DNA of 64,000 nucleotides from Luidia sarsii (Eukaryota > Echinodermata > Asteroidea > Paxillosida > Luidiidae), in the NCBI GenBank assembly GCA_949987565.1, contig OX465104.1, positions 6,105,248 through 6,169,247 of the forward strand, given 5' to 3'. A model generated the notes under the pieces. That model was not told the origin of the DNA. It did no database searches and worked only from the letters and a program-made list of their open reading frames with translations. Below are positions 35,401-45,400 of this stretch, in pieces. A program made the translations under genes and the position numbers. How positions within the stretch are numbered: position 1 is the first letter of the stretch; each line of letters opens with the position of its first letter.

Positions 35401-38400
35401 AGGGTACCTCCTCCTATACTACTCACTGTCTTGAGAAGCACCAGCACGTTGACGTGATCCCCGTGGAGTCCCTGGCTGTTGGCGACCACGTCGCCCAGCG
35501 TGCGGTAGTCGTGGCTGTCCCGTATCGGCACGTGCTGCAGAGTGTTGTAGGCTCCCTCGTTCCAGCCCCCGTACAAGCTCAGCGAAGAGTACTTCTCACT
35601 CAGAGTGAGTTGGTACTGACTGTTCAAATCGAAATGGTCAATATCCTAGAACTTAATCTAAAACAAATAGTAATGCAATCAGTTTTATTTTGATTCATGA
35701 TTTAAAAATCCACTGAAGTCCCGATGTTTCGATCCTGGCAACACTTTTCTCAAACTGGCTAGGATCTGCTAGGATCGGAAGATCGATCAGGCCTGCTAAA
35801 TTTTACATGTAAATGTCGGGTTACTTGCCTGGTAAATGTCGGGTTAGGTAAATTTGTCTGGAAGCAATGACATGACCTATTTTTGTAGTTTGTGTCGGAA
35901 TTCGATGGCGAAGCCCGACTACGTTTCTATAAAGTGGTTCCTTAGCTCAAAAGTAAGAGGGCCTGACGTTTCGATCCTAGCAGGACCTTTCTCAAAGGCA
36001 AAGGTCCTGCCATGGAATTGATTGATTGGACCATGGAAATGATTGATTGGACCATGGAAATGATTGATTGGACCATGGAAATGATTGATTGGACCATGGA
36101 AATGATTGATTGGACCATGGAAATGATTGATTGGACCATGGAAATGATTGATTGGACCATGGAAATGATTGATTGGACCATGGAAATGATTGATTGGACC
36201 ATGGAAATGATTGATTGGACCATGGAATTGATTGATTGGACCATGGAAAATATTGATTGGACCATGGAAATGATTGATTGGACCATGGAAATGATTGATT
36301 GGACCATGGAAATGATTGATTGGACCATGGAAATGATTGATTGGACCATGGAAATGATTGATTGGACCATGGAAATAATTGATTGGACCATGGAAATGAT
36401 TGATTGGACCATGGAAATGATTGATTGGACCATGGAAATGATTGATTGGACCATGGAAATGATTGATTGGACCATGGAAATGATTGATTGGACCATGGAA
36501 ATGATTGATTGGACCATGGAAATGATTGATTGGACCATGGAAAGGATTGATTGGACCATGGAAATGATTGATTGGACCATGGAAATGATTGATTGGACCA
36601 TGGAAATGATTGATTGGACCATGGAAATGATTGATTGGACCATGGAAATGATTGATTGGACCATGGAAATGATTGATTGGACCATGGAAATGATTGATTG
36701 GACCATGGAAATGATTGATTGAACCATGGAAATGATTGATTGGACCAGGAAATGATTGATTGGACCATGGAAATGATTGATTGAACCATGGAAATGATTG
36801 ATTGGACCAGGAAATGATTGATTGGTATGAAATTAACCACTGCATTACCTCGGAGTCCATGGGCGGTACCTCTCCTCTTGCTCTGTGTTCTGTTTGCTCT
36901 GAACCTGGGGGTTCCGAATCTCAACTATATAGGAACGATGCACAAAGTTTTATACTTAGTAAAGTTAGTATACTTAAAGGGTAGCTGCAATACATACATT
37001 TCATCCCTTAAATCCATGCTACAGAACTGTTTTGCAATGTTGCACTGTTTTTCACACTCGATCGGTCTGGGGTGTATTTTGCAGGTTTTAAGTTTTATGC
37101 TAATGAGAAATTCAATATTCATGAGCAAATTTGTGATGTCATTGCAGGATCATGCAACAGAAACCCAATTGGTTGTGAACCAAATTGTATGAAAATTTCT
37201 TGGGAGGGATTAAAATGCATTTTTAAAGTTCATGTTTTCTTTAAACTGGGGGTTCCTGACACGACCTTGCAATAGCGCCCTCATTTTTATGAGGATATTT
37301 TTAAAAGTAAAAAAGATGACAAATTGCTAATCCCACTAAGAAAAAAAAGCTTGCCAATTTGTTTGTTCACTTCAGATCCCAAAAAGACAGCAGAAAATGA
37401 GCTTCAATGTAATATTTATTGCAGAGACCCTTTAATTCACGGTTTGAAAAATAACATGCTGGTTAGATGGGTCTTTAAATTTTTTATTTTTTTACAGTTT
37501 TCAATTGAAGGGCCTCGTTTTTTTTTTAACGCTGCACCTATTATTGACTTCCAGTGAAATTTCATTTCAATCCGAGTCAATAACATTCCATGTGTATCAA
37601 AAATGTAATGAATGAAAAAGTAATGGGGCTCACCGATGTCTCCAATCTTAAATCTGGTGGCCAAGTCCTGTATGTAGGGCTCCGATCCCCAGCATGTGCC
37701 GTTGATGAAATCTACGGGGGAGTCTCGCAGGGTGAAGCTTAGAAGACCACGGTCGGTGGTTGGGTCTGCGATATGAAGAAAAAAGAAAAGAAAAGATAAA
37801 CATCGAACAAACCTTTCATGAAATTTCATATTGAACGTAAACGCTATGTTGCCAGTCCCTTAGTCTGATTGGTCAATTTTCATAACATCATGGTTATGAT
37901 GTTTAAATGTATATTCATGTGTGCTCTATTTTCATGACGTTTGCCAATCAGAGTAAAGAGTGTTCATGAATATGGATAAACATCTGCTTCCTTCATAAAA
38001 TAAGTAAACACAGTATAAAATATATTTAATTTACAATTGACTTTAAACTTGAAAATACAAATATAAATTTATAGTTCAAGTCTAATTTGGCTTTGCAATT
38101 ACTTTGGGCAGTGCTTATTAGTTTTTACTCACCTGTTTTGCTCGGAATAAATCTTGGCTGCTGTTTTGCTACCATGACTCCAATAATAACCTATGAGAAA
38201 TGGTTAATATATGTACTCCATTAATTTAATAATAATTTAAAGCTTTAAAACTAAAATCTACCACTACCAGTACTCAGTAGTGTCAGTGACTAGCACATGC
38301 GTTACCTGCACATGCGTTAATTTGTATGTATCAGTATGTGCAGTTTAGCTTAATTATTGTTATTTTTGTTTTATTGTTATTTTATTGTATCTGTTAATTT

Positions 38401-39155
38401 GTATGTTCAGCGCATTTGAACATGCATAACGGAATTTGCGGTTTAAAAATTAATTTGAATAATATGTGCTTTCCCTGAAATTACATAAAAACCGTTCAAT
38501 TTGACACTACTGAGTACTTGTAGTGATACTGTGGTATTGTATCAACTAAATAGATAATATAATGATATAATACACTAAATAATTTTTATTGATTTTTTTT
38601 GATTTTGCTAATAAAAATAAACATGCAATCTGCTTATTCAGTTATTGACTCAAATGACCCAAAAGCAAATAATGATTTCTCATTAGGAGGGCGTGATGTT
38701 TCGACCCAAGCAGGACCCATCATACTCCTGCCTTTGGCTTTGAGATTGGTCCTGCTGAAAAGTCAAGCCCTCCTAATGTTTTGTTTGGCCTCGGCCTACT
38801 CCTATTACTAGTACTAATACTAGTATTACTATTATATTAGTACTAGTACTAGTACTACTAGTACTATAGTATAGTCTATAGACTAGAAGTAGTACAGTAT
38901 AGTATTATTATTTATAAATTATATCCTCACTGATTTTACCACTGGATAGCATTAGCAGGCCTACTGAATTTTCACTAGTATTTCAGGCAAATTTCCACAT
39001 GAGAATTTCTCTAATATTTGGCCAAGGTATTAATTCATTGATTCATCCAGAACGATATCACCACCATTTTACCAGTGTCAGAAGCTTACCGTATTTGCTG
39101 CGTGCGGTGAGATATTCTTCAGCGGCGTTGAACCACCGTTCATGTCAGGCCGCAT
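23272..39155 (-). CDS. MEIOB: MEIOB orthologue, meiosis-specific OB-fold ssDNA-binding protein (13 exons)
   Basis: MEIOB is an RPA1-like protein that works with SPATA22 on single-stranded DNA during meiotic recombination. Coding exons in transcript order: 39143-39090, 38190-38133, 37765-37634, 36924-36849, 35619-35427, 34483-34383, 34115-34063, 27034-26939, 26538-26446, 25377-25221, 24764-24575, 24091-24005, 23364-23272. They total 1383 nt = 460 aa, close to human MEIOB (about 470), and every exon phase fits. Matches to the family include FTLRDSPVDFINGTCWGSE, DSHDYRTLGDVVANS, QRCEVKMYDET, ATYGITFAFLTAFDID and a four-Cys zinc site (C338, C341, C352, C357) followed by ILTDLSDATGTVTGC. An in-frame ATG at 39155-39153 would add four residues. 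All donors are GT except AG|GCAAGG after exon 8. The introns hold many repeats; the largest (27035-34062) holds a Polinton-like remnant. It converges with HSP70 and diverges from C17orf75. Homology is from memory of the family; exon joins are read from the sequence. Confidence 0.94.
23462..23742. mobile_element. GTGACACCATGT foldback, copy C
   Basis: In the last MEIOB intron. It starts AATAAGACTTGAGGCTTTGC as copy A does. Its arms, GCGGTGACACCATGTATTAGG and a diverged complement ending GGTGTCAGCGCAAACC, surround a longer centre than copy A. GTGTTGGGAATGA before it and GTGCTGGGAATGA after it form a 13-bp direct repeat with one mismatch. Confidence 0.82.
25904..26375. mobile_element. CACTA-ended MITE with 3-bp target duplication
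   Basis: A 472-bp element in a MEIOB intron. It begins CACTATGAACATCTAAACCG and ends CGGTTTGGATGTTCATAGTG, with inverted repeats of about 50 bp (GTGAAAATGTCATTT). CCA flanks both ends (25901-25903, 26376-26378). CACTA...TAGTG termini with 3-bp duplications define the CACTA/EnSpm type. There is no transposase, so it is non-autonomous. Its right end is only 70 bp from a MEIOB exon. A truncated copy begins at 59627. Confidence 0.85.
26717..26796. mobile_element. TTTCGATCC family fragment
   Basis: TGTTGCAAGCCGCTTACTGAC then GGCCTGACTTTTCGATCCTAGCAGGACC; only the left half of the hairpin is present. It lies in a MEIOB intron. Confidence 0.7.
27110..27560. repeat. Degenerate tandem repeat with 'CCCAGTTTGACCTT' core
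   Basis: A GCCCAGTTTGACCTT-like core recurs at about 27116, 27222, 27355, 27480 and 27535, and GGATGATATAAGGTTAGG occurs twice about 134 bp apart. This is an irregular tandem array of roughly 105-135 bp units inside the large MEIOB intron. Confidence 0.7.
27561..28562. other. MEIOB intron DNA, nothing recognised
   Basis: Part of the 7-kb MEIOB intron. AT-rich, with no supported exon on either strand and no repeat recognised elsewhere in the window. Confidence 0.45.
28563..29002. mobile_element. Possible MITE, AATAACCTATAGAC termini
   Basis: AATAACCTATAGAC (28563-28576) and its exact complement GTCTATAGGTTATT (28989-29002) bound a 440-bp segment without coding capacity. Inner similarity between the arms is weak. 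Only one copy is present, so confidence is modest. Confidence 0.5.
29003..29599. other. MEIOB intron DNA; a short motif shared with 60315
   Basis: GTGCCGTGCAAGGGAGGTACACGTGT (29373-29398) recurs with one change at about 60315-60340, which suggests a further dispersed repeat. No gene is supported. Confidence 0.4.
29600..29664 (-). repeat. tRNA-derived sequence (SINE head or tRNA pseudogene)
   Basis: On the minus strand, TAGCCTAGTGG (A-box-like) and GTGTTCGAACCC (B-box-like) are spaced as in a tRNA internal promoter. GTGGTTAAAGCGCTTAACTGG resembles the D-arm/anticodon region of a Ser-type tRNA. A run of seven T (Pol III terminator) follows on the same strand. The acceptor stem does not pair well, so a functional tRNA is unlikely. 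Confidence 0.6.
29771..29830. repeat. Short palindrome, 21-bp arms
   Basis: TCCCAGTACACGAGGTCTATG and its exact complement are separated by 18 bp. A related sequence (CTCCATAGACCT...) lies near 60414, so it may be part of a dispersed element. Confidence 0.7.
30047..30229. mobile_element. Mutator-like hairpin MITE, copy 2
   Basis: 183 bp, nearly identical to 8103-8285, flanked by the 9-bp direct repeat TAGTTCTTA (30038-30046 and 30230-30238). It lies in the large MEIOB intron. Confidence 0.92.
31293..31338. repeat. Hairpin with C10 / G9 arms
   Basis: CTCGTTCA followed by ten C, a short centre (TTACCGGGGA), then nine G and TGAACGAG. A perfect 17-bp arm pairs poly-C with poly-G. Such sequence could form a hairpin and perhaps G-quadruplex/i-motif structures. 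Confidence 0.75.
31411..31950. repeat. Direct repeats at the left of a Polinton-like remnant
   Basis: A segment of about 62 bp (GCTCCCCCATTTTAGGCGCC ... TATTGACCGCTCGTCA) occurs at 31672 and again at 31881 almost unchanged. GACCGYTTYGTRAGCGGAGTCAAT occurs at 31410 and 31589. Arrangement and composition differ from the surrounding intron and suggest inserted, virus-like or transposon DNA. Confidence 0.6.
32084..32812 (+). CDS. Small spliced gene of unknown function in a probable Polinton-like remnant
   Basis: A three-exon model fits: 32084-32144 (ends ATGA|GTGAGT), 32286-32345 (CACGCAG| ... AGCG|GTAAGG) and 32574-32812 (TTTAACAG| ... TAA). It gives 119 aa with an acidic middle (EIYEEDFADLPEV, EDDDVFLPEPSQ) and a Pro/Ser-rich tail in which EPSQAL occurs twice. 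The second intron contains a perfect (CT)n run. I do not recognise the protein. The stop overlaps the next ATG (TAATG), and the following frame carries a Cys/His motif. It lies antisense in the large MEIOB intron. It may be part of a mobile or viral-type element; function unknown. Confidence 0.4.
32423..32497. repeat. (CT)n microsatellite
   Basis: An uninterrupted CT dinucleotide run of about 75 bp within the predicted second intron of the small gene at 32084-32812. Confidence 0.95.
32812..33156 (+). pseudogene. Probably frameshifted Cys/His-motif ORF in the Polinton-like remnant
   Basis: The frame from ATG 32812 (to 33078) has a hydrophobic start, then CEGCLIAHPSQAQHDC, a compact Cys/His motif that I associate with small proteins of invertebrate mobile or virus-like DNA; that association is from memory and uncertain. 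After about 32960 the frame turns into Lys/Arg-rich text, while a different frame, opened by a TAG near 32956, reads as a coherent Leu/Asp/Asn-rich sequence ending in TGA at 33154-33156. This suggests one frameshift in an originally longer ORF. The frame is also open 5' of the ATG. Confidence 0.45.
33594..33716 (+). pseudogene. N-terminal fragment of a Polinton/Maverick-type integrase (probable)
   Basis: ATG 33594 begins a frame with YLKSLYYD, then NRLYRAAKRNGKYEIT. This closely follows the conserved N-terminal segment of integrases in Polinton/Maverick and related elements (pattern: YYDP..P.S..G...LYRA.K..GKY.I). Homology stops near 33716, where composition changes to CT-rich DNA; the catalytic DDE core is absent. 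It is therefore a truncated fragment, possibly the edge of an insertion. The family call is from memory of the motif and needs a profile search. Confidence 0.55.
33734..33944. promoter_or_regulatory. Cluster of CRE (TGACGTCA) sites within a direct repeat
   Basis: Perfect TGACGTCA at 33734-33741, 33799-33806 and 33937-33944; variants TGACGTGA at 33859 and CGACGTCA at 33924. About 42 bp (CCYATTCATYAGGCCCTAGC TCCACCCCC) is directly repeated at 33830 and 33888. CRE is the CREB/ATF/CREM binding site. Whether this is the control region of the adjacent remnant or affects MEIOB is unknown. Confidence 0.65.
34880..35000. mobile_element. TTTCGATCC foldback copy
   Basis: CCCGACGTTTTGATTCTTGC-AGGACCTTTCTCAAAGGCAG, then AGACCCTGCTAGGATCGAAACGTCAG. 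Both arms are present with a longer centre. A TGTTGCAAACTGCTTG lead of a second fragment starts near 35064. Located in a MEIOB intron. Confidence 0.75.
35720..36011. mobile_element. Two TTTCGATCC foldback copies, one cut by a minisatellite
   Basis: A diverged copy lies at about 35720-35800. A second begins at 35960 (GGCCTGACGTTTCGATCCTAGC AGGACC), reaches its centre CAAAGGCAAAGG, and has only TCCTGC of the second arm before the 21-bp array starts at 36012. The array has replaced the remainder of the hairpin. Confidence 0.75.
36012..36831. repeat. 21-bp minisatellite, ~39 copies (ATGGAAATGATTGATTGGACC)
   Basis: Highly homogeneous array with scattered single-base variants and two 20-bp units near 36745-36810. 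The period is a multiple of three and the unit lacks stops in four frames, producing frames of up to 313 codons on both strands (MEMIDWT on +; NHFHGPI, MVQSIIS and NQSFPWS on -). These are artefacts. The array is in a MEIOB intron and ends only about 16 nt from the donor of exon 4 (36849). Confidence 0.96.
36968..37260. mobile_element. Dispersed repeat, copy 1 (pair at 54105-54305)
   Basis: ATTTTGCAGG...ATTCAATATTCATGAGCAAATTTG...GATCATGCAACAGAAAC...AATTGGTTGTG recurs as its reverse complement at about 54120-54300 (CAACCAATTGAGTTTCTGTTGCATGATCCTG). It lies in MEIOB intron 3. Non-coding; ends not defined. Confidence 0.65.
38258..38526. mobile_element. Possible MITE in MEIOB intron 1
   Basis: CTACCACTACCAGTACTCAG at 38258 and its near complement ending CTGAGTACTTGTAGTG at 38526 form inverted repeats of about 27 bp around 270 bp of AT-rich DNA. 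Single copy here. Confidence 0.6.
38810..38905. repeat. (AGTACT)n-like palindromic microsatellite
   Basis: Degenerate ACTAGTACTAGT/ATAGTATAGT repeats; similar text occurs at about 60886-60935. Located in MEIOB intron 1. Confidence 0.7.
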
Positions 39156-39492
39156 TCGGGTTCCGTCGGGCCAAGCTTCTTGCGTCCCAAACTCGTTCCC
39201 AAAACTCCCCGACCAGGCCATACTTTCCTGCTCAGCTTTGTCCAGACTGTGCTATGATGAAAGAGCTACAGTGCAGTGTGCTGCTGTCTGCTTCAGGTCG
39301 TCAAAAAGACTGAGAAATCTGATGGAAATGACAGCCTTCACGGAGAAAATCCGAATGTCGTCTGCTCACACGATAACAAAATATGATTGCCTTTTAAAAA
39401 TGGCGCCTTGTTACCTAGCAGCCGAATGGCTCAATTTGATTGGTCCAATGTTTAATAGGTGACCCCTACGTCATCTCATCAGCAATTACAAG
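39156..39492. promoter_or_regulatory. Bidirectional promoter between MEIOB (-) and C17orf75 (+)
   Basis: Only about 340 bp separate the two start codons. There is no TATA box at a useful position. Visible motifs: AAAATGGCGCC (39400 region; E2F/YY1-like), GATTGG (inverted CCAAT) at 39438-39443, a forward CCAAT at 39445, TACGTCAT (CRE-like) at 39467-39474, and AAGATGGC overlapping the C17orf75 start (YY1-like, common at TATA-less starts). Promoter role is inferred from gene arrangement. Confidence 0.7.
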
Positions 39493-42400
39493 ATGGCAGC
39501 CGACACTGATTGTGCCGAGCAAGCAGCTTCAGATTTGTTGTCCGAAGGTGCCAAACTGAGACGGTTTTTTGCGCTTTACACATACCACGCCAACAGGTGA
39601 GAATCATATTTATGTAACTACGCCGGTTGTGTTGCCTGAGACTTAGTTACGAGGAGAAAATAATCGTATTTGTGTTTGCGACATCGCTCGACGTTGATTG
39701 CGTTACGCACTAGAATGCGGTACGGTGCATATTTCCGACACCCGTAATCTATGCACAACAGACTGCCACGTTTTTCAGCGAGATTCGGGATGAATATGAT
39801 CGCTACTAAATTTCATACATTGGAAGAATAAGCTAATGGAGTAAAAGTGATTCTGAGAATAAAACGGCTATTTTTTTTATTAACATGCTTTTAGAATTCC
39901 GTAAAGTGAACGGATAAACAATAACACTGTGAAGTGTGATGATCAGATGCCTGATGAGTGATGGTGAACGCCCCCTTTTAAAAACTGAATTTCTAAACCA
40001 AACTAAATTTAGTACTAGCAGTGCTAGCACTAATGAACCATTCTCAGGTACAACAAATGCACAGTAAAAGCCTCCTTGGCAATATTTTAGTTTAATACCC
40101 TCACTAGTATTGTAATAGAAGTCTGGGAAAAAACCTTTAGAAATGTAGTCTATTGACTTGTACTAGTTGTAGACAACAACCATGGTCTGGCACAACCACT
40201 TGCCGAAAAAAACTAGTTTTCCCCAAATTTAATGGTTTTGTGGAGCGCATGTGTGGCTCATACTGTATGTGGGAATAGTGAAGTTCATGTTCTGTACACA
40301 CTACACAGTAATTTGTCACTGCTGACCGTTGTCCGGTTGGAAAAAATACGCATCACAAAATTATGATTTTGGGGAATACTGCAAAGTGCAAGTTAAACAT
40401 TTTTAGCAAATGGTTGTGCCAGACAGTATCATTTCTCTACATTTGGTTGATTTTGTTGATTTAGTTAATGGTTTTCCCAACTTTTTACGCAAATTACGGT
40501 GAGGGTATTAAGCCAAAATCTTTCCGCCTCCTTTACATATGATAGTGACTGTCTAGATTTGTTATTTATACTGTTTTGATTCAGCCCTATGATTGGTCCG
40601 AGTGATTCGGGTGACTGTACAGTCACCCGAATCTCAAAATTTCAAAATTTGATAAAAAAAGGGTGACTTGTCGGGTCCAAGTTACTCGGACTACCCTATG
40701 ATGTATGACAATATCCTGTAATATTCACAGTCATCTTTAAAATAAATGCAATCTCTGACTTTGGGAAACCATGCAATGAAGACAAGCTGTGGGTGGGATT
40801 TCATGGTAGATGCATGTTTTCTTTCTGATAAGGAACGAAAACACGAATGCCCTTACCTTAGGGGGCCTGTCGATAAGCAATGCCATAATGTCTCTTGACG
40901 ATTGATTATTGTCATACAGACCAAGCAGCAGTCAGGATCTGACTGCTGATGCTGACAGGGGCGGTTCGACGGTTGCCAATTTCCTTCAGCGAGAAGCAAC
41001 GTCAAACCGGGACTTCAGGTAAGTGAGGGCCCTTTTTCCCAAAACCCGGCTTAGGCTTCGACTCCGGCACCTGTTGTATCTCCCAAAATGAAGAGGGCCT
41101 GGTGTCTCGCTTGTCTCAAAGGTGGAATCCGATTCTGCCTTTTTAGAAAGGCCCTGTACATTTTTCAGGTTTGCACTTTGGTCATTTATATCAGAAGGAG
41201 GTCAACGCCATTTTTATCTATTTTGAAAAATGGTGAGGAGAAATTGACTGGACTGAGACTTGAACCCAAGACCTCTGGTTTTGTGTTCCCCAAACCAAAC
41301 GTCCCGGTCTGTTCAAATTGTCTTTGCCATTTTTCAAAATTGTTTTAAAATAATAATAACTCAGTTTTTCCTTACTTTGTTTTTCCTTATTTGTTTGATT
41401 TTTTTGAGTTTTTTATACCAAAAATCTGCTCACTGACAAAAAGTATCAAAATGCAAATCTCAAACAAGTAGAGGGTCTGACATTTCGACCTATCCTCTGC
41501 ATTTTCACATGCTGTATCAGTTCCTCAAAAAAGAGGAACTGCGGTTCTGATACCCATTTTTGATCCGCGGTTCTGATTCCCATTTTTGAACCGTGGTTTC
41601 ACTTGGAACCAAGAGAACCGGCCAAGCCTACTTCCTAAAACTGGAAGTCTGTCCCTTATGATTCACTGAGCTCATACCGCTTTGGTCTTGTTCCCTGTAG
41701 TCTGTCCGTCATCGCGACCGACCTTGTCGCCGAACAGGAGACCGAGCTACGTGAGTTCATCTTCAAGAGGCTGTCCAGAGGGACTGTCTATGGCGGCAGT
41801 GGAAATGTCAATACGGTAGACATAAGGTACGAAGAGATCACAACCTCAAATCTTGAACATTGGCGAAGAAAACTTTGACTGGACCGGGACTTTAGAACCA
41901 GAGACCTCTGGTCTTGCTAACCAGAGGTCTCAGGTTCAAGCCCCAGACCAGTCAAAATTGCCTTTGCCAATTTTCAAAATAAATTGGTTAAACAAATCCC
42001 AGTCAAATCCCCTCAAATCATGTGTGCTTTGAGATCGTAGCGCTGCTTCGGCACAAAATCTTGCTCTTAAAGCACAAAAACCTTGCCTCGTGAGCTGAGT
42101 TTGCCCGCTGGAAATCCACTTGCATTTGACTTTCACTTGTAATATTGGATACCGGGTTGAGCAGCGGCACAGCATCTAATCATAGATATGATGTTTTGTG
42201 CTTTGGTGAGAATGTAGTTCAGGGAGGGTTTGCGCTTCTCTCCATAAAGTGAGCAGTGTCTGCTGAAGACTCTTGTCAAAAAGATCATCGGTTGGGTATC
42301 AGATGATATGACCCATCCGATGTCGTTTCCACCGGATAGCCATCGTGTATTTTTCACCCAGAGTCCAGTACAATCGGCTTTCTACCGGGGGGGAAATGTT

Positions 42401-45400
42401 ATCGGTGCCAGGATGAATTCAACCGGCACTCAACCGATGATCTTTTTGACGAGAGACCTTACCAATGCTAAGTTCATATCTATGATGGGGTTCATAGCCC
42501 GCCGCTGTACAGATTCAACAGCTCAGTGGTCAGCTCAGTGGTCCAGTGGTTACGATGTATGCAATAGAAAGCAGGAGTCATGAGTATGAAGCCTGTATGT
42601 GCTGCCTGTATATTTCCACATTCAAATTTCGTCCGAATTGGTTTGCTTTGATGTCCCCTCAGCAATGAGCCCCTGTCCTGCTACTACTACCTCCTGAGGC
42701 AGCAGGCCACGCCCGACTCGGAGCTGGACCCCGACGAGCCACCCAGCTCCTTCTACACGTCCATCGAATACGTTGTCTGCTTTTTGGTGGAGCTCGACTG
42801 GGCCCTGGAACTATATCCTTCATGTCTTGTCTTGTCTTGAATCAAAGTGATACAGAAATGATTCTGGAAAAAAAAAAAACACCAGCAAAGAAAACTTTGA
42901 CTGGACCGGGATTCGAACCCTAGATCTCTGGTTTGAAAAATTGCAAAGAAAAGTTTGACTGGACCGGAACTTCAACCTACATGAGTCCTCTGGTTTTGGA
43001 TACCAGCGCTCTTACCATCTGAGTTATCCAGCCCTTAGATGGCGACCTTCCCAAATAGTTAGCTAGTCTTTGCAGGGGTGGTACCCACCAGTTTCCACCC
43101 TGGACGACTTGAACCCAAACCAGAGGTTTCGGGTTCAAGTCCAAGTCCAGTCAATGTCATTTGTTTGACTTAGTACAGAAATATTCCAATCCTATTAGGA
43201 CCTTTCTCAAAATGTCTGTCTTTCTTTTCAAAGGTGATCAGGGCCCAATTTCTTGGAGTACACTTAAGCGTGAAAATATGTAAGCATGAAAAGTCTCCCT
43301 CGTGTAAACAGGATTCCAGTGGGGTGATGTTAATTGGTTTTCACTTGCTTTCAACTCTTCTTTACAAAATAAAAATGAAGTTTGGGTTGGCAAGATGATT
43401 ATGAGTATTTGTGCTTAGCACATTTTGATCCAACATATGCATGAAATAGCACACCTGTGAAAATTTCAGCCCAATCTGCCAACCGAGTCTCGAGAAATTT
43501 GTGAAAATCGCTTCATTTGTTTCGCGAAAATGCAGCATTCAATGGCGTACTGTTCCGAAAAATAGTTTAGATCTCGGTGAGACGTAAACTAATTCTTTTA
43601 CTCGTTTCTCCCAAAATACAACATTTTAGGCAGAAATATTTCAGTGCAAGGTTTCTACTATAACCATCTTCAAACTGTATAAGTTTCATGTAAATCTGTG
43701 AACATTTCTGTTTTTCGATTTTACCAATGTTGTGTAGGGGCTTTAAGGAGCTTTATGAAATTGGCCCCCCGGTCTTTTCCTCTTAAGAGTAGCTTACATA
43801 TCGCACGTAATCCGCACAAACAAATGAGCTTGACAGGTTTCCTTGACTGAGGCTACGTTCCGACCAGAGCTAGATGCCTACAGTGAAGGCCTCCTTGCCG
43901 TCCTGGACTCAGAGGTTAGTTTTTTTTTTTTTAGAACAAAAGTCATTGTCCCATTGCTAGGGACTGACAGATTTAGCTACCAATGTCATATGCTCCAAAT
44001 CTACACTGAAATAGTCAGTTACTCAATCTATGTCAACTACACAGAGGGGGAATCCCGAACTTTGTCTGTCCTTTTCTACGGGGTCAAAATCTTTCAGAGA
44101 TACATCGTTGTCTGTAGCTGGTCTTAAATTGTGACGGAGAGATTATCTTTTGCATATCTTCCAAGGCCAAGGAGCTGATGAAAATCCAGAGCTATCTTGA
44201 GAAGTGGTACGAACAGGCGGCTGAGTACGTAGGGCGGTGTGCTGAGAGATTTCAAGAGGATCTTTCTCTACTGATACACACGGTGAGTTACCTTACCCTT
44301 CCCTATCCTTGGCCTAACCACGTTCACCCCATGACCCGTACCTTCCAACCTTGGCTTAGGCTCCTCAAATCTGCTTTGTTTCTCAATAAATATTTCAACG
44401 TGGTAAGTTTGCTGTGACACCATGTACATCATCTCTTGTCAGATGGGGTGTGGGTCTGAAAAGAGCTGGTTACTCAACGTTTCGGGCAGTGTGTACTCTG
44501 CCTGTTGTCATCAGGAGACTGCTGGATTCCTACTCTCAGTCCATGTGTTGTCAATCAATCAAATCAATCAATCAATTAATCAACCAATCAATCAGCCAAT
44601 CAACGCCACTCAATGCGAATCAATGTGAATCAACGCCAATCAAACACTATTATTTCATCTCAAAGCAAAATGCTAAACAAACTGGCCATAGACCACCAAA
44701 TAGATCAGCCAAGCATGATGCAAGAATTGATGACTGAAAGTAATCAATGCAATAAGCCACAGGAAGCAAAGATAGCTGAATGCTGGTCCCCCGTATATAT
44801 TATGAATGTAAATAGTAAATGTGACCCGGCACAGCGACATGAGGAATATCCCACCAACGCCTAAAGTCAAAGTATCTGCTCAATTCAATAAAAAAATCAA
44901 TTTCTGATTGTTTTTGTATTTTCGGAAAGTTAATGTATTGGAGGATATTATATCCAAAGGATTTTTCCGCAATCCATCTCTAAATGTTGACAAAACGAGG
45001 ATTTCGGGGGAGTGTTTGTGTTTCCGGTGTATGCAGTTCAACTTCTGAAGAAAAAAGAAGAAGAAATAAATCCTCTCTCTCGACAATCGAGTGCTTTGCA
45101 CTGTGCTTTGGCCCTGACTAAAACCACTCTTCCTGTTCAATTTTTCACAACGATTTCAGGCTCTGCTGGATGAGAGGCTAAGTTTCCAAGGGGGAGACGA
45201 GGAGTTGATCTCTGACGTGACAAAGTGAGTGAAGCCAATTTTACGCACAAATAAAGCATTTGTTTGTTTTCCCTTTGATCTCCCCTCCCTATGTGCGTAC
45301 ATCTGCATCCCACTCCCTTCCCTTTTGTCCTTCCTCTGACATGTGTCAGGGCTTTCCTTCTCCTGACTGTGTATGTCCTTGTCACTCTGCCTTTGAGAAA

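Larger units (their letters stand above)
42813..43856 (+). other. U12-type AT-AC intron of C17orf75
   Basis: The intron begins ATATCCTT (42813-42820) and ends AC (43855-43856). A perfect minor-class branch site, TTCCTTGAC, lies at 43839-43847, with the branch A 10 nt before the 3' splice site. Joining CTGGAACT to GTTCCGACCA restores LELFRPELD, which matches the family exactly, whereas no GT-AG alternative does. U12 introns are removed by the minor spliceosome (U11/U12/U4atac/U6atac). Confidence 0.93.

Noticed and set aside
35919..36924. Long overlapping frames on both strands (up to 313 codons)
   Set aside because: They come from a 21-bp repeat lacking stops in four frames; no frame has non-repeat domain content, and real MEIOB exons flank the array.
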